Assembly (NCBI GenBank): GCA_001464755.1
Contig: LNDR01000389.1
Span: 1-34,247 of the forward strand
Length of the DNA: 34,247 nucleotides
DNA from: Rhizobiales bacterium Ga0077524
Lineage (GTDB): Bacteria; Pseudomonadota; Alphaproteobacteria; Rhizobiales; Hyphomicrobiaceae
Direction: 5' to 3'
The notes under the pieces: model-generated
Told to the model about the DNA's origin: nothing
The model's database searches: none
What the model saw: only the letters and a program-made list of their open reading frames with translations
Part shown: in pieces, positions 15,004 to 23,625 of the stretch
How positions within the stretch are numbered: position 1 is the stretch's first letter
How the letters are laid out: the number at the start of each line of letters is the position of its first letter
Position numbers and translations under genes: made by a program

Positions 15004-17475
15004 ATGGGCAAAGAGAAGCTGGTCGTGGTCGGCAACGGCATGGCGCCGGGCCGCGCGCTGGAGAAACTGTTCGAGCTGGCGCCCGACGCCTACGACGTCA
15101 CGATCTTCAACGCCGAGCCGCGCGTGAATTACGACCGCATCATGCTGTCGCCCGTGCTCTCCGGCGAGAAGACGTTCGAGGAGATCGTGATCCACGGCGA
15201 CGGCTGGTACGTGAAGCACGACGTCACGCTCTACAAGGGACACAAGGTCGTCGAGATCGATCGGAACGCGCGAACCGTGACCTCGGCGGAGGGCGTGACG
15301 GCGGCTTACGACAAGCTGATCATCGCGACGGGCTCGATGCCGATCGTAATCCCGGTGCCGGGCCACGATCTGGCGGGCGTTCTCACCTACCGCGACCTCG
15401 ACGACGTGCACGCCATGCTGCTCGCCGCCAAGCGCGGCGGTCGTGCCGTCGTCATCGGTGGCGGCCTGCTCGGGCTCGAAGCCGCGGCCGGTCTGCGCGA
15501 GCAGGGTATGGATGTGACGGTCCTGCACCTCATGCCGACGCTGATGGAGCGCCAGCTCGATCCGGCAGCCGGTCATCTGCTGCAGAAAGCCGTAGAGGCG
15601 CGCGGCATCCGCGTCATCACCAGGGCCAACACCAAGGCGATCGCCGGTTCGGACATCCGCCTGGGACCGGCCCGCGTCACTGCGGTCGAGCTGGAGGACG
15701 GCACCACGCTCGCGGCCGACATCGTCGTGATGGCCGTCGGCATCCGACCGAATGCGGGCCTTGCCAAGGCGGCGGGGCTCGAGGTCAAGCGCGGCGTCGT
15801 CGTCGATGAAACCATGCGCACCTGCGATCCGGCAATTTTCGCGCTCGGCGAATGCGCCGAGGCCGAGGGGCAGGTATTCGGCCTCGTCGCTCCGCTCTAC
15901 GAGATGGCGAACGTGGTGGCCGCCCAGCTCGCCGGCGAGAATGGCGCCGAGTTCCGAGGCAGCGCCACGGCGACAAAGCTGAAAGTGACGGGCATCAACC
16001 TCTTCTCGGCGGGCGATTTCGCCGATGCCAAGGATCGCGAGGAGATCGTGCTCCGCGACGCGGCGCGCAACGTCTACAAGCGGCTCGTCCTGAAAGACGA
16101 CAAGCTGATCGGGGCCGTTCTCTTCGGCGACACCGGCGACGGTGCCTGGTTCTTCGATCACATCCGGCGCGGCACGGACATTGCGGCTCTCCGCGAGACC
16201 CTCATCTTTGGTCCAGCCTTTGCGGGAGGCGCCAACGCGGACCCTACGGCGGCCGTTGCAGCGCTTCCTGACGATGCCGAGATCTGCGGCTGCAACGGCG
16301 TGTGCAAGGGACGGATCACGGGCGCCATCGAAACGCTCGGTCTCAAGACGCTGGACGATGTGCGCGCGCACACGAAGGCCTCGGCGAGCTGCGGGTCCTG
16401 CACAGGGCTCGTCGAGTTGCTGCTCAAATCCAAGCACGGCGACGCCTACAATCCTGCCGCCGTGCAACCGATGTGCCCGTGCACCGACCACGGCCACGAC
16501 GACGTGCGCCGATACATCGTCGCAAAGGGGGTCAAATCGATCCCGGCGCTGATGCAAGCGCTCGAGTGGAAGACCTCATCGGGCTGCGCGAAGTGCCGGC
16601 CGGCGCTCAACTACTACCTGCTCGCCACATGGCCCGGCGAGTACGTGGACGACAATCAATCCCGCTACATCAACGAACGCGTGCACGCCAACATCCAGAA
16701 GGACGGCACCTTCTCGGTGGTGCCGCGCATGTGGGGCGGCATGACCAGCGCGAGCGAGCTGCGCGCCATCGCCGACGTCGTCGACAAGTTCAAGATCCCC
16801 TCGGTGAAGGTTACGGGCGGTCAACGCATCGACATGCTGGGCGTCAGGAAGCAGGACCTGCCCGCCGTGTGGGCGGACCTCAACAAGGCCGGCATGGTAT
16901 CGGGAGCCGCCTACGCCAAGGGCCTGCGCACGGTAAAGACCTGCGTTGGCACGGACTGGTGCCGGTTCGGCACGCAGGATTCCACCGGCCTCGGCATCAA
17001 GATCGAGAAGTTCATGTGGGGCTCGTGGACTCCGGCCAAGGTCAAGATGGCGGTATCGGGCTGTCCGCGGAACTGTGCCGAGGCGACGTGCAAGGACGTC
17101 GGCGTGATCTGCGTAGAGTCGGGCTACGACATTCACTTCGCCGGCGCAGCTGGCCTCGACATCAAAGGGACGGAAGTGCTCGGTCACGTCTCCACCGAGG
17201 CCGAGACGATCGAGGTGATCGCCGCGCTGGTCCAGCTCTATCGCGAGCAGGGGCGATATCTCGAGCGCATCTACAAATGGGCCAAGCGCGTCGGCATCGA
17301 CACGATCCGCGCACAGGTTCTCGACGACGTCGAGCGCCGCCGCGTCCTCTATGACCGCTTCGTACACTCGCAGAAGTTCACGCAGATCGACCCATGGGCC
17401 GAGCGGGCTGCAGGCAAGGACGCCCACGAGTTCCGCCCGCTTGCAGACCTCGCACGGGCGGAGGCAGCGGAATGA
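15004..17475 (+). CDS. nirB: NAD(P)H nitrite reductase, large subunit
   Basis: This 823-residue enzyme reduces nitrite to ammonium with six electrons from NAD(P)H. Domains in order are: an FAD/NAD(P)H oxidoreductase at about 1-400 (VVVGNGMAPGR at the start, VVIGGGLLGLEAAAGLREQG for NAD); a BFD-like [2Fe-2S] domain with C428, C430, C463 and C466; a second cysteine-rich BFD-like stretch around residues 490-535; and the sirohaem-[4Fe-4S] nitrite reductase domain. In the last, the cluster ligands read as C647 and C653 (TCVGTDWCRFGTQDS) and C687 and C691 (GCPRNCAEATCKD). It lies 29 bp after the transporter ATPase, and its stop overlaps the nirD start. The sirohaem it needs is supplied by cysG at the end of the operon. 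Confidence 0.96.
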   Translation: MGKEKLVVVGNGMAPGRALEKLFELAPDAYDVTIFNAEPRVNYDRIMLSPVLSGEKTFEEIVIHGDGWYVKHDVTLYKGHKVVEIDRNARTVTSAEGVTAAYDKLIIATGSMPIVIPVPGHDLAGVLTYRDLDDVHAMLLAAKRGGRAVVIGGGLLGLEAAAGLREQGMDVTVLHLMPTLMERQLDPAAGHLLQKAVEARGIRVITRANTKAIAGSDIRLGPARVTAVELEDGTTLAADIVVMAVGIRPNAGLAKAAGLEVKRGVVVDETMRTCDPAIFALGECAEAEGQVFGLVAPLYEMANVVAAQLAGENGAEFRGSATATKLKVTGINLFSAGDFADAKDREEIVLRDAARNVYKRLVLKDDKLIGAVLFGDTGDGAWFFDHIRRGTDIAALRETLIFGPAFAGGANADPTAAVAALPDDAEICGCNGVCKGRITGAIETLGLKTLDDVRAHTKASASCGSCTGLVELLLKSKHGDAYNPAAVQPMCPCTDHGHDDVRRYIVAKGVKSIPALMQALEWKTSSGCAKCRPALNYYLLATWPGEYVDDNQSRYINERVHANIQKDGTFSVVPRMWGGMTSASELRAIADVVDKFKIPSVKVTGGQRIDMLGVRKQDLPAVWADLNKAGMVSGAAYAKGLRTVKTCVGTDWCRFGTQDSTGLGIKIEKFMWGSWTPAKVKMAVSGCPRNCAEATCKDVGVICVESGYDIHFAGAAGLDIKGTEVLGHVSTEAETIEVIAALVQLYREQGRYLERIYKWAKRVGIDTIRAQVLDDVERRRVLYDRFVHSQKFTQIDPWAERAAGKDAHEFRPLADLARAEAAE

Positions 17476-17819
17476 CTATGATGGATACCGCCTGGATCGA
17501 CATCGGCGAGCTCGATGACATTCCTCGCGAAGGCGCGCGCATCGTTCGCACCGCTGCGGGTTGCCTCGCAGTGTTCCGCACCGCGGACGACGCCATCTTC
17601 GCGATCGACGACAAATGCCCGCACAAGGGCGGACCGCTCAGCGAAGGCATCGTGCATGGCCACTCGGTGACCTGCCCGCTGCACAACTGGGTGATCTCGC
17701 TCGACACCGGCAAGGCCCAAGGCGCCGACGTCGGCGCGACGCGATCTCACCGGATCAAGGTCGAGGCGGGCCGCATCTTGTTGGATGCGGAAGCTCTCCT
17801 GCCGGCCGACGACGCCTAG
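17472..17819 (+). CDS. nirD: Nitrite reductase small subunit, Rieske-type
   Basis: This 115-residue partner of NirB carries a Rieske [2Fe-2S]-type fold with the pair CPHKGG and CPLHNW, so the cluster-ligand residues (C-x-H and C-x2-H) are present. Many NirD proteins have lost them, so this one may still bind a cluster. The ATG overlaps the nirB stop (ATGA), which indicates translational coupling. An alternative ATG lies two codons later. It is followed after 29 bp by nasA. Confidence 0.93.
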   Translation: MTMMDTAWIDIGELDDIPREGARIVRTAAGCLAVFRTADDAIFAIDDKCPHKGGPLSEGIVHGHSVTCPLHNWVISLDTGKAQGADVGATRSHRIKVEAGRILLDAEALLPADDA

Positions 17820-17848
17820 TCGAGCACCACGACAGATCGGAGTGACCG

Positions 17849-20515
17849 ATGCACGGCGACAGCTGGACGCGCACCACTTGCCCCTACTGCGGCGTCGGTT
17901 GCGGCGTGCTCGCACGGGCGCGCGGCGACGGCACTGCCGAAATCAAGGGTGACCCAGAGCACCCGGCAAACTTCGGCAGGCTCTGCTCGAAGGGCTCGGC
18001 ACTCGGAGAGACCTTGTCTCTCGACGACCGCCTGCTGCACCCGTCAATCGACGGCACGCGCGCGACCTGGAGCGACGCACTCGATCTCGTGGCTCAGCGC
18101 TTCGCGGAAGCGATCCGCGAGCATGGCCCCGACAGTGTCGCGTTCTACGTCTCGGGCCAGATCCTGACCGAGGACTACTACGTCGCCAACAAGCTGATGA
18201 AGGGGTTCGTCGGCTCCGCCAACATCGACACCAACTCCCGCCTGTGCATGGCCTCATCGGTAGCCGGCCATCGGCGCGCGTTCGGGACCGACACCGTTCC
18301 CGGCTGCTATGAGGATCTCGAGACGGCCGACCTCGTCGTGCTGGTCGGCTCGAACCTGGCCTGGTGCCACCCCGTCCTCTATCAGCGCCTGATCGCGGCC
18401 CGCCAGGAGCGCGGCACCAAGGTCATCGTGATCGATCCCAGGGTCACGGCCACCTGCGAGATCGCCGACCTGCACCTCGCTCTGACGCCCGGCTCAGACG
18501 TCGCACTGTTTAATGGATTGCTTGCCCACCTCTCAGCCGCCGGGCGGATCGATCGGGGCTATGTCAGCGCGCACACGACAGGCCTCGAGGCCGCGCTCGC
18601 CGCAGCCTCGACGATGAGCCTTTCCGAGATCGCCGCCACGACTGGACTACGGCCGACCCAGCTTGCCGACTTCTACGAGATGTTCGCCGAGACCGAGCGC
18701 GTCGTTACGGTCTACAGCCAGGGTGTCAACCAGTCGTCGGCAGGAACCGACAAGGTCAACGCGATACTGAACTGCCATTTGGCCACCGCGCGCATCGGAA
18801 GCCTTGGCATGGGGCCATTCTCGGTGACTGGGCAGCCGAACGCCATGGGCGGACGCGAGACCGGCGGGCTCGCCAACATGCTCGCCGCGCACATGGAGCT
18901 TGCCGACCCCGTCCACCGTCGCATCGTCGCCAACTTCTGGGGCGCGCCACGCCTGGCCGAGAAGCCTGGCCTGAAAGCCGTCGATCTCTTTCGCGCCGTT
19001 GGCGATGGCCGGATCAAGGCACTCTGGATCATGGGCACCAACCCGGCCGTCAGCCTTCCCGACGCCGATAGCGTGACGCGCGCGCTTGCCGCTTGCCCGT
19101 TCGTCGTCGTCTCTGATGTCGTGGCCGACACCGATACGTTGCGCCACGCGCATGTCCGTCTTCCAGCCACGGCCTGGGGCGAGAAGGACGGCACCGTCAC
19201 CAACTCGGAGCGGCGCATCTCGCGCCAGCGCAAATTCCTGCCGCCACCCGGCGATACTCGTCCCGACTGGTGGCAGCTTGCCGAAGTTGCCCGCCGCATG
19301 GGCTTTGCCGACGCCTTCGACTGGCAGCACCCTTCCGAAATCTTCGCCGAATATGCGCGACTGACAGCGACCGGCAACAACGGCTCGCGCGATCTCGACA
19401 TCGGTGCGCATGGCGCCATCACGCCGGCCGACTACGAAAAGCTGGCACCGTTCCAATGGCCGCAACCGAATGGCGACACGCCACGGGAGACACGCTTCTT
19501 CGCCGATGGCCGCTTCTTTACCCCGGATCGTCGTGCACGCTTCGTCGCGACGCCATTCCAAGCACCGGTCCAGCAGACGAGCCCGCGATACCCGCTGATC
19601 CTCAACACGGGCCGGCTGCGCGATCATTGGCACACCATGACGCGGACGGCGAAATCCGCGCGCCTCATGGCCCATGCTCCGGAGCCCACGGTCGAGGTGA
19701 GCCCCACCGATGCCGTCGCGTTGGGGCTGATGAACGGTGGCATCGCGGAAATCGAGAGTGCCAGCGGGCGGGTCTTGATGCGAGTCGCCGTCACCGACAC
19801 GCAACGACCTGGCAGCATCTTCGCACCAATGCACTGGACGAGTGTAGTCGCCAGTCAGGCTCGCATCGATACGCTCGTCGGCGCAGCCACTGATCCGGTC
19901 TCGGGTCAACCCGAGCTCAAGCACACCGGCGTCGCTGTCCGCCCCTTCCATGCGCACTGGCACGCCTTCGCCGTGACCATCGAAAAGCCGTCGCCCAACA
20001 TCGCCGACTATGCCGCCAGCGCACGCCTCCAGAATGGGTACCGCTGCGATCTCGCGGGCACGACCGAGCCGGACGACTGGGATGCCTTCGCGCGTGCTCT
20101 TCCCGGTCTGGACGGAAGCGACCTCGAAGTCTTGGCCTATCGCGATGCCAAGGCCGGCCAGCATCGGGTTGCCGTCTTCTCGGGCGAGCGGTTGGTCGGC
20201 GCGATGTTCGTCGCGCGTGGCCCGTTGACTATCGCGCGGACGTGGATCGGCGAGCAAATCGGCCAGACCGTACCACCAGAGGATCGCCTGCGTCTTCTCG
20301 CAGGGCGGCCCGGCGGCGGCGTCCGTGACCGAGGTCCCATCGTCTGCGCGTGCCTCGATGTGGGTCGCAATGAGATCGTGGCGGCAATCGCCACGGGTGG
20401 TGCACGCTCGGTCGCTGATGTCGGCCTCGCCGTCAAGGCAGGCACGAACTGCGGCTCGTGTCGTTCCGATATCCAGAGGATCATCGATGAAGCCCGTCTC
20501 GCGAAAGCCGGCTGA
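17849..20515 (+). CDS. nasA: Assimilatory nitrate reductase, catalytic subunit with C-terminal [2Fe-2S] domain
   Basis: This 888-residue molybdenum enzyme reduces nitrate to nitrite in the cytoplasm. The N-terminus binds a [4Fe-4S] cluster through C11, C14, C18 and C46 (CPYCGVGC, then RLCSKG). The molybdopterin-guanine-dinucleotide domains follow (for example ALWIMGTNPAVSLPDAD and the dinucleotide-binding domain after LILNTGRLRDHWHTMTRT). The last ~65 residues are a BFD-like [2Fe-2S] domain with C833, C835, C868 and C871. There is no signal peptide, unlike periplasmic NapA. No NasB-type flavoprotein gene is nearby, so the electron donor is not evident from the operon. Its 3' end overlaps cysG by 29 bp. 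Confidence 0.95.
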   Translation: MHGDSWTRTTCPYCGVGCGVLARARGDGTAEIKGDPEHPANFGRLCSKGSALGETLSLDDRLLHPSIDGTRATWSDALDLVAQRFAEAIREHGPDSVAFYVSGQILTEDYYVANKLMKGFVGSANIDTNSRLCMASSVAGHRRAFGTDTVPGCYEDLETADLVVLVGSNLAWCHPVLYQRLIAARQERGTKVIVIDPRVTATCEIADLHLALTPGSDVALFNGLLAHLSAAGRIDRGYVSAHTTGLEAALAAASTMSLSEIAATTGLRPTQLADFYEMFAETERVVTVYSQGVNQSSAGTDKVNAILNCHLATARIGSLGMGPFSVTGQPNAMGGRETGGLANMLAAHMELADPVHRRIVANFWGAPRLAEKPGLKAVDLFRAVGDGRIKALWIMGTNPAVSLPDADSVTRALAACPFVVVSDVVADTDTLRHAHVRLPATAWGEKDGTVTNSERRISRQRKFLPPPGDTRPDWWQLAEVARRMGFADAFDWQHPSEIFAEYARLTATGNNGSRDLDIGAHGAITPADYEKLAPFQWPQPNGDTPRETRFFADGRFFTPDRRARFVATPFQAPVQQTSPRYPLILNTGRLRDHWHTMTRTAKSARLMAHAPEPTVEVSPTDAVALGLMNGGIAEIESASGRVLMRVAVTDTQRPGSIFAPMHWTSVVASQARIDTLVGAATDPVSGQPELKHTGVAVRPFHAHWHAFAVTIEKPSPNIADYAASARLQNGYRCDLAGTTEPDDWDAFARALPGLDGSDLEVLAYRDAKAGQHRVAVFSGERLVGAMFVARGPLTIARTWIGEQIGQTVPPEDRLRLLAGRPGGGVRDRGPIVCACLDVGRNEIVAAIATGGARSVADVGLAVKAGTNCGSCRSDIQRIIDEARLAKAG

Positions 20516-21983
20516 CGCCGCGCCTGCTCGGCTCGGAGCACTCGCCAAGCTACCCGTGTTCCTGGATCTGGCGGCCAAGCGCGCGGTCGTCGCCGGAGGC
20601 TCGGCCGCGGCTGCCTGGAAGGCGGAGCTGCTGGCTGCGGCGGGCGCCGACGTCTGCGTCTACGCAACCGAGCTTAGCGGCGAGATGGCGGCGCTGATCG
20701 AACGGGGGGCGGCCGCCGGGAGCATCACGCATCACGAGCGGCCCTGGGGTGACGATGTTCTCGCAGGTGCCGCCGTCGCCTTCGCAGATGCCGAGGACGA
20801 CGCCGAGGCCGAAGCATTCTGCCGCGCGGCGCGGGCGGCAGGCGTGCCAGTCAATGTCATCGACAAGCCGGCCTACTGCCAGTTCCAGCTCGGCTCGATC
20901 GTCAATCGTTCGCCCGTCGTGATCGGCATCTCGACCGATGGGGCGGCTCCCATTCTCGGGCAGGCGATCCGTCGGCGCATCGAGGTGCTGCTGCCGCCGT
21001 CGCTCGCCGGCTGGGGGCGTCTGGCTAAGAACCTCCGCGGCGAGGTCGCCCGGCGGCTCGCTCCTGGTGCACCACGGCGCGCCTTCTGGGAGCGGCTCTC
21101 GGAGCGTGCGTTCGGGCCACCGCCTGGCCATGCGGCCGAGCGCGAGATGGACGCCGCCATCGCCGAGATCGAGCGTGTTGGCGCCCGGGATCGTGGGCGG
21201 GTCACCCTTGTCGGCGCGGGCCCCGGCGATGCAGAGCTGCTCACTCTGAAGGCGGTCCGTGTGCTTCAGTCCGCCGATGTGATTCTCTACGACGATCTCG
21301 TCAGCGACGCGGTGCTCGAACTGGCCCGTCGCGAGGCCAGGCGCATCTGCGTCGGCAAGCGCGGCCACGGCGAGAGCTGCCGACAGGACGACATCAACGA
21401 CCTGATGGTGCAGCTCGCGTCGGAGGGACGCCACGTCGTCCGCCTCAAGTCGGGCGACCCCATGATCTTCGGTCGTGCAGGGGAGGAGATTGCGGCCCTC
21501 GCCGATGCCAGGATCGACTGCGAGGTGGTTCCCGGCATCACCGCCGCTTCGGCCATGGCCGCCGCCCTCGGGCTCTCGCTCACGCATCGCGACGCCGCCC
21601 ACTCTGTGCGCTATGTCACCGGGCACGGCTGCACTGGCGCGTTGCCCGACACGATCGACTGGCACGGCCTCGCCGATACATCGACCACTCTCGTCGTCTA
21701 CATGGGCGGCAAGACCGCGCCCGCAATGGCGGAGCGCCTGATCGCCGCGGGTCTCGCCACCGACACGCCAGCCGCGGCGGTTGCCGGTGTCTCGCGAACC
21801 GGGGAATGGCACTGGCGGGGTACGCTCGACGACCTGGCGTGTGGCCAAATGATGCTAACCTCGCGGGAACCGGTCGTGATCGGAATCGGGAACGTATTCG
21901 GGGCCACGAGCGCAATTCGCAGCGTCGAGCCTTTAGATTCCCAGGAGCCTGCCAGCGTGCAGCGAAGCGAAGCCTTCGCGTGA
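20487..21983 (+). CDS. cysG: Multifunctional sirohaem synthase
   Basis: This 498-residue enzyme makes sirohaem, the NirB cofactor, from uroporphyrinogen III. The N-terminal ~220 residues form the precorrin-2 dehydrogenase/ferrochelatase module (PVFLDLAAKRAVVAGGSAAAAWKAELL, then GSIVNRSPVVIGISTDGAAPILG). From about residue 237 the SAM-dependent uroporphyrinogen methyltransferase follows, with VTLVGAGPGDAELLTLKAV, RLKSGDPMIFGRAGEE and VVPGITAASAMAA. The start is the ATG at 20487, inside the end of nasA, with CCAGAGGA just before it. The longer open frame upstream is an overlap with nasA. It is the last gene of the operon and converges on the MgtE-type gene with only 6 bp between stops. Confidence 0.94.
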   Translation: MKPVSRKPADAAPARLGALAKLPVFLDLAAKRAVVAGGSAAAAWKAELLAAAGADVCVYATELSGEMAALIERGAAAGSITHHERPWGDDVLAGAAVAFADAEDDAEAEAFCRAARAAGVPVNVIDKPAYCQFQLGSIVNRSPVVIGISTDGAAPILGQAIRRRIEVLLPPSLAGWGRLAKNLRGEVARRLAPGAPRRAFWERLSERAFGPPPGHAAEREMDAAIAEIERVGARDRGRVTLVGAGPGDAELLTLKAVRVLQSADVILYDDLVSDAVLELARREARRICVGKRGHGESCRQDDINDLMVQLASEGRHVVRLKSGDPMIFGRAGEEIAALADARIDCEVVPGITAASAMAAALGLSLTHRDAAHSVRYVTGHGCTGALPDTIDWHGLADTSTTLVVYMGGKTAPAMAERLIAAGLATDTPAAAVAGVSRTGEWHWRGTLDDLACGQMMLTSREPVVIGIGNVFGATSAIRSVEPLDSQEPASVQRSEAFA

Positions 21984-21994
21984 CGGTCGTCACG
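21979..21994. terminator. Small hairpin spanning the convergent cysG and mgtE stops
   Basis: CGTGAC-GGTC-GTCACG is a perfect 6-bp stem with a 4-base loop that contains both stop codons. No U-run follows on either strand. It may act as a weak bidirectional terminator, but it could be chance. Confidence 0.3.
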
Positions 21995-23006
21995 GGGCCA
22001 GCAACGTCGTCAGAATCGAGAAGTAGACCAGCAGTGTCAGCACGTCCTGGATGATGGTCGCGACTGGCCCCGAGCCCAGCGCCGGATCGATATGAAGGCG
22101 CGACAATATCCACGGCAACGTCAGGCCGATGGCGCAGGCGAGCGTACCAGCCACGACCAGCGACAACCCCACGCCCACCGCCAGCCTGAGGTCGCCGTAG
22201 ACGAGCCAGATGCCACTCATTGCCAGAACCGCGAGCGCGCCCCCGATCATGCCGCCCGTGGCAATCTCGCGCATAAGGATGTCCGGAAAGGATTTTTGGG
22301 TCATCGAAAGTCCACGCACGGCGATCGCCTCGGTCTGGGTTCCGATCGCGTCGGTCAGATAGACAAGGGCGGGAATAAAGAAGGCGACGACGACATTGCG
22401 AGCGAGCATTTCCTCGAAGCCGGCCATCACCGCGGTGCCGGCGGTGCTCAGGGCGAGCCCGATGACCAGCCAGGGAAAGCGCCGACGAAAGCGCGTAAAC
22501 GGCGGATCCTCGATGGCGTGGCGGCTATTGGCACCCTCCCGCAGGATGCCGACCATGCGGTGCACATCCTCGCGGTGCTCGGCGGCAAGGATCTCGATCA
22601 GAGCATGCGCAGGGATGCAACCGAGGGCATGACCAGCGCCATCAACGATGGGCAACGTCGTGACACCGGCTGCTACGGCCCGTTCGAGCGCAAGCTCTTG
22701 ATCGAGCTCCGGGTCGGCAATCGGCCAGTCGCGCCGCACGACGTCACTGACCGCACGATCGGGCGCCGCGGCCAGGAGCTCTCCAATGGGCGCAACACCG
22801 ACGTAGCGCTGCTGCTGATCCACGACCAGCACGACATCGACAATGACGTAGCGCACCCGTCTGAGGCGGCTCAATGCCTGCTCCACAGTATCCGTCGCTG
22901 GAATCCGAGCCACGCTTGCCTCGACATGGCCGCGAGCCATCTCAGCGGGAAGCCCGCTCGCTCGCCCGTTGCCAGAGGGCGTTCGTGTCGTCGCTTCACC
23001 CACCAT
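21990..23006 (-). CDS. MgtE-type divalent cation transporter lacking the N domain
   Basis: This 338-residue protein has paired CBS domains (about residues 25-145) and then five hydrophobic helices ending in the conserved pore helix DPALGSGPVATIIQDV, as in the Mg2+ channel MgtE. The first helix begins near FPWLVIGLALSTAGTAVMAGFEE. Typical MgtE proteins are around 450 residues and begin with a Mg2+-sensing N domain. That part is missing here, so gating may differ, or the ion may be another divalent cation. The start has AGAGGTGA just upstream. There is no functional link to the nitrate operon it faces. Confidence 0.82.
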   Translation of the reverse strand: MVGEATTRTPSGNGRASGLPAEMARGHVEASVARIPATDTVEQALSRLRRVRYVIVDVVLVVDQQQRYVGVAPIGELLAAAPDRAVSDVVRRDWPIADPELDQELALERAVAAGVTTLPIVDGAGHALGCIPAHALIEILAAEHREDVHRMVGILREGANSRHAIEDPPFTRFRRRFPWLVIGLALSTAGTAVMAGFEEMLARNVVVAFFIPALVYLTDAIGTQTEAIAVRGLSMTQKSFPDILMREIATGGMIGGALAVLAMSGIWLVYGDLRLAVGVGLSLVVAGTLACAIGLTLPWILSRLHIDPALGSGPVATIIQDVLTLLVYFSILTTLLAP

Positions 23007-23121
23007 TCACCTCTGTCCCCAGTTGCATCGAAGCTACACAATCAGCTGCCTCGCATCCGCGACCGCCACCACAATAATCAGCCGGCAGGGCTAGGCTGGG
23101 AGACCCGGGAGGGAACGCAAG

Positions 23122-23242
23122 GTAATTTTTCGCATTGTTGCGGCCAGCCTCGGCCTGCTCGAGTCGGCCGCACTTGGCGCAGGCGCGCAGAAAGAGCTGA
23201 AGATCGGATCGAAGACGAGCCGACCTCGGGCTTTCCCTGAAC
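23122..23242 (+). pseudogene. Possible remnant of an ABC substrate-binding protein N-terminus
   Basis: Translated from 23122, this stretch reads like a secretion signal followed by the start of a mature binding protein (RIVAASLGLLESAALGAGA, then QKELKIGSK). The first codon is GTA rather than a start, although GGGAGGGAACG sits just upstream like a ribosome site. After about 30 residues the similarity stops. It abuts, in another frame, a fragment resembling a permease C-terminus. I infer that an internal deletion fused the ends of a former transporter locus. Confidence 0.4.
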
Positions 23243-23243
23243 A

Positions 23244-23492
23244 TTGTTTTTTTGCATCGCCGGGGGCCTGTGGACGATGCTCGGACCTACGTTTGGGGCC
23301 GTTGTCACCCAATTGCTGACCGAATTCCTGCGAGTCGGCGTGCAAAGCTCGTCCAAGCTGCAGTCCGTTCTCGGCTCGCGCGTCTTGGCTCTGGATACGA
23401 TGATCTACGGTTTGCGTCAGGTGCTCGTCATCATCTCCATGCTCCGGGGTATCCTCGGTACGCTGGTCGACCGATGGAGCCGCATGCCGTAA
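23244..23492 (+). pseudogene. Remnant of a branched-chain amino acid ABC permease (LivM-like C-terminus)
   Basis: The 82 residues carry the LivM C-terminal pattern: FFCIAGGLWTMLGPTFGAVV (GG(M/L)GTLxGPxxGA in the family), a middle TEFLR, then MIYGLRQVLVIISMLRGILG (xxYGLxLVxVxxFxPRGLxG in the family). The catalogued permeases are over 300 residues, so about three quarters are missing, and the only available start is a TTG inside the membrane segment. I regard it as debris, not a gene. Confidence 0.6.
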
Positions 23493-23625
23493 GGTGATCG
23501 ACGACCTTGCGCGTCGCCGTATGATATGGCGTGATGCACCAGCTTTAATTCCGTCTCAACTGACGCCGGCTTCAAGCTGGCCGCAATTCGGGACGCGACC
23601 ACCCGAACCAACAGGAAGAGTGAGC

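Noticed and set aside
14932-16557. Minus-strand open frame of 541 codons antisense to nirB
   Set aside because: NirB is unambiguous on the other strand. The antisense product is His/Asp/Arg-rich noise.
18647-20578. Minus-strand open frame of 643 codons antisense to nasA
   Set aside because: Same cause. NasA has all its cluster motifs in the plus frame.
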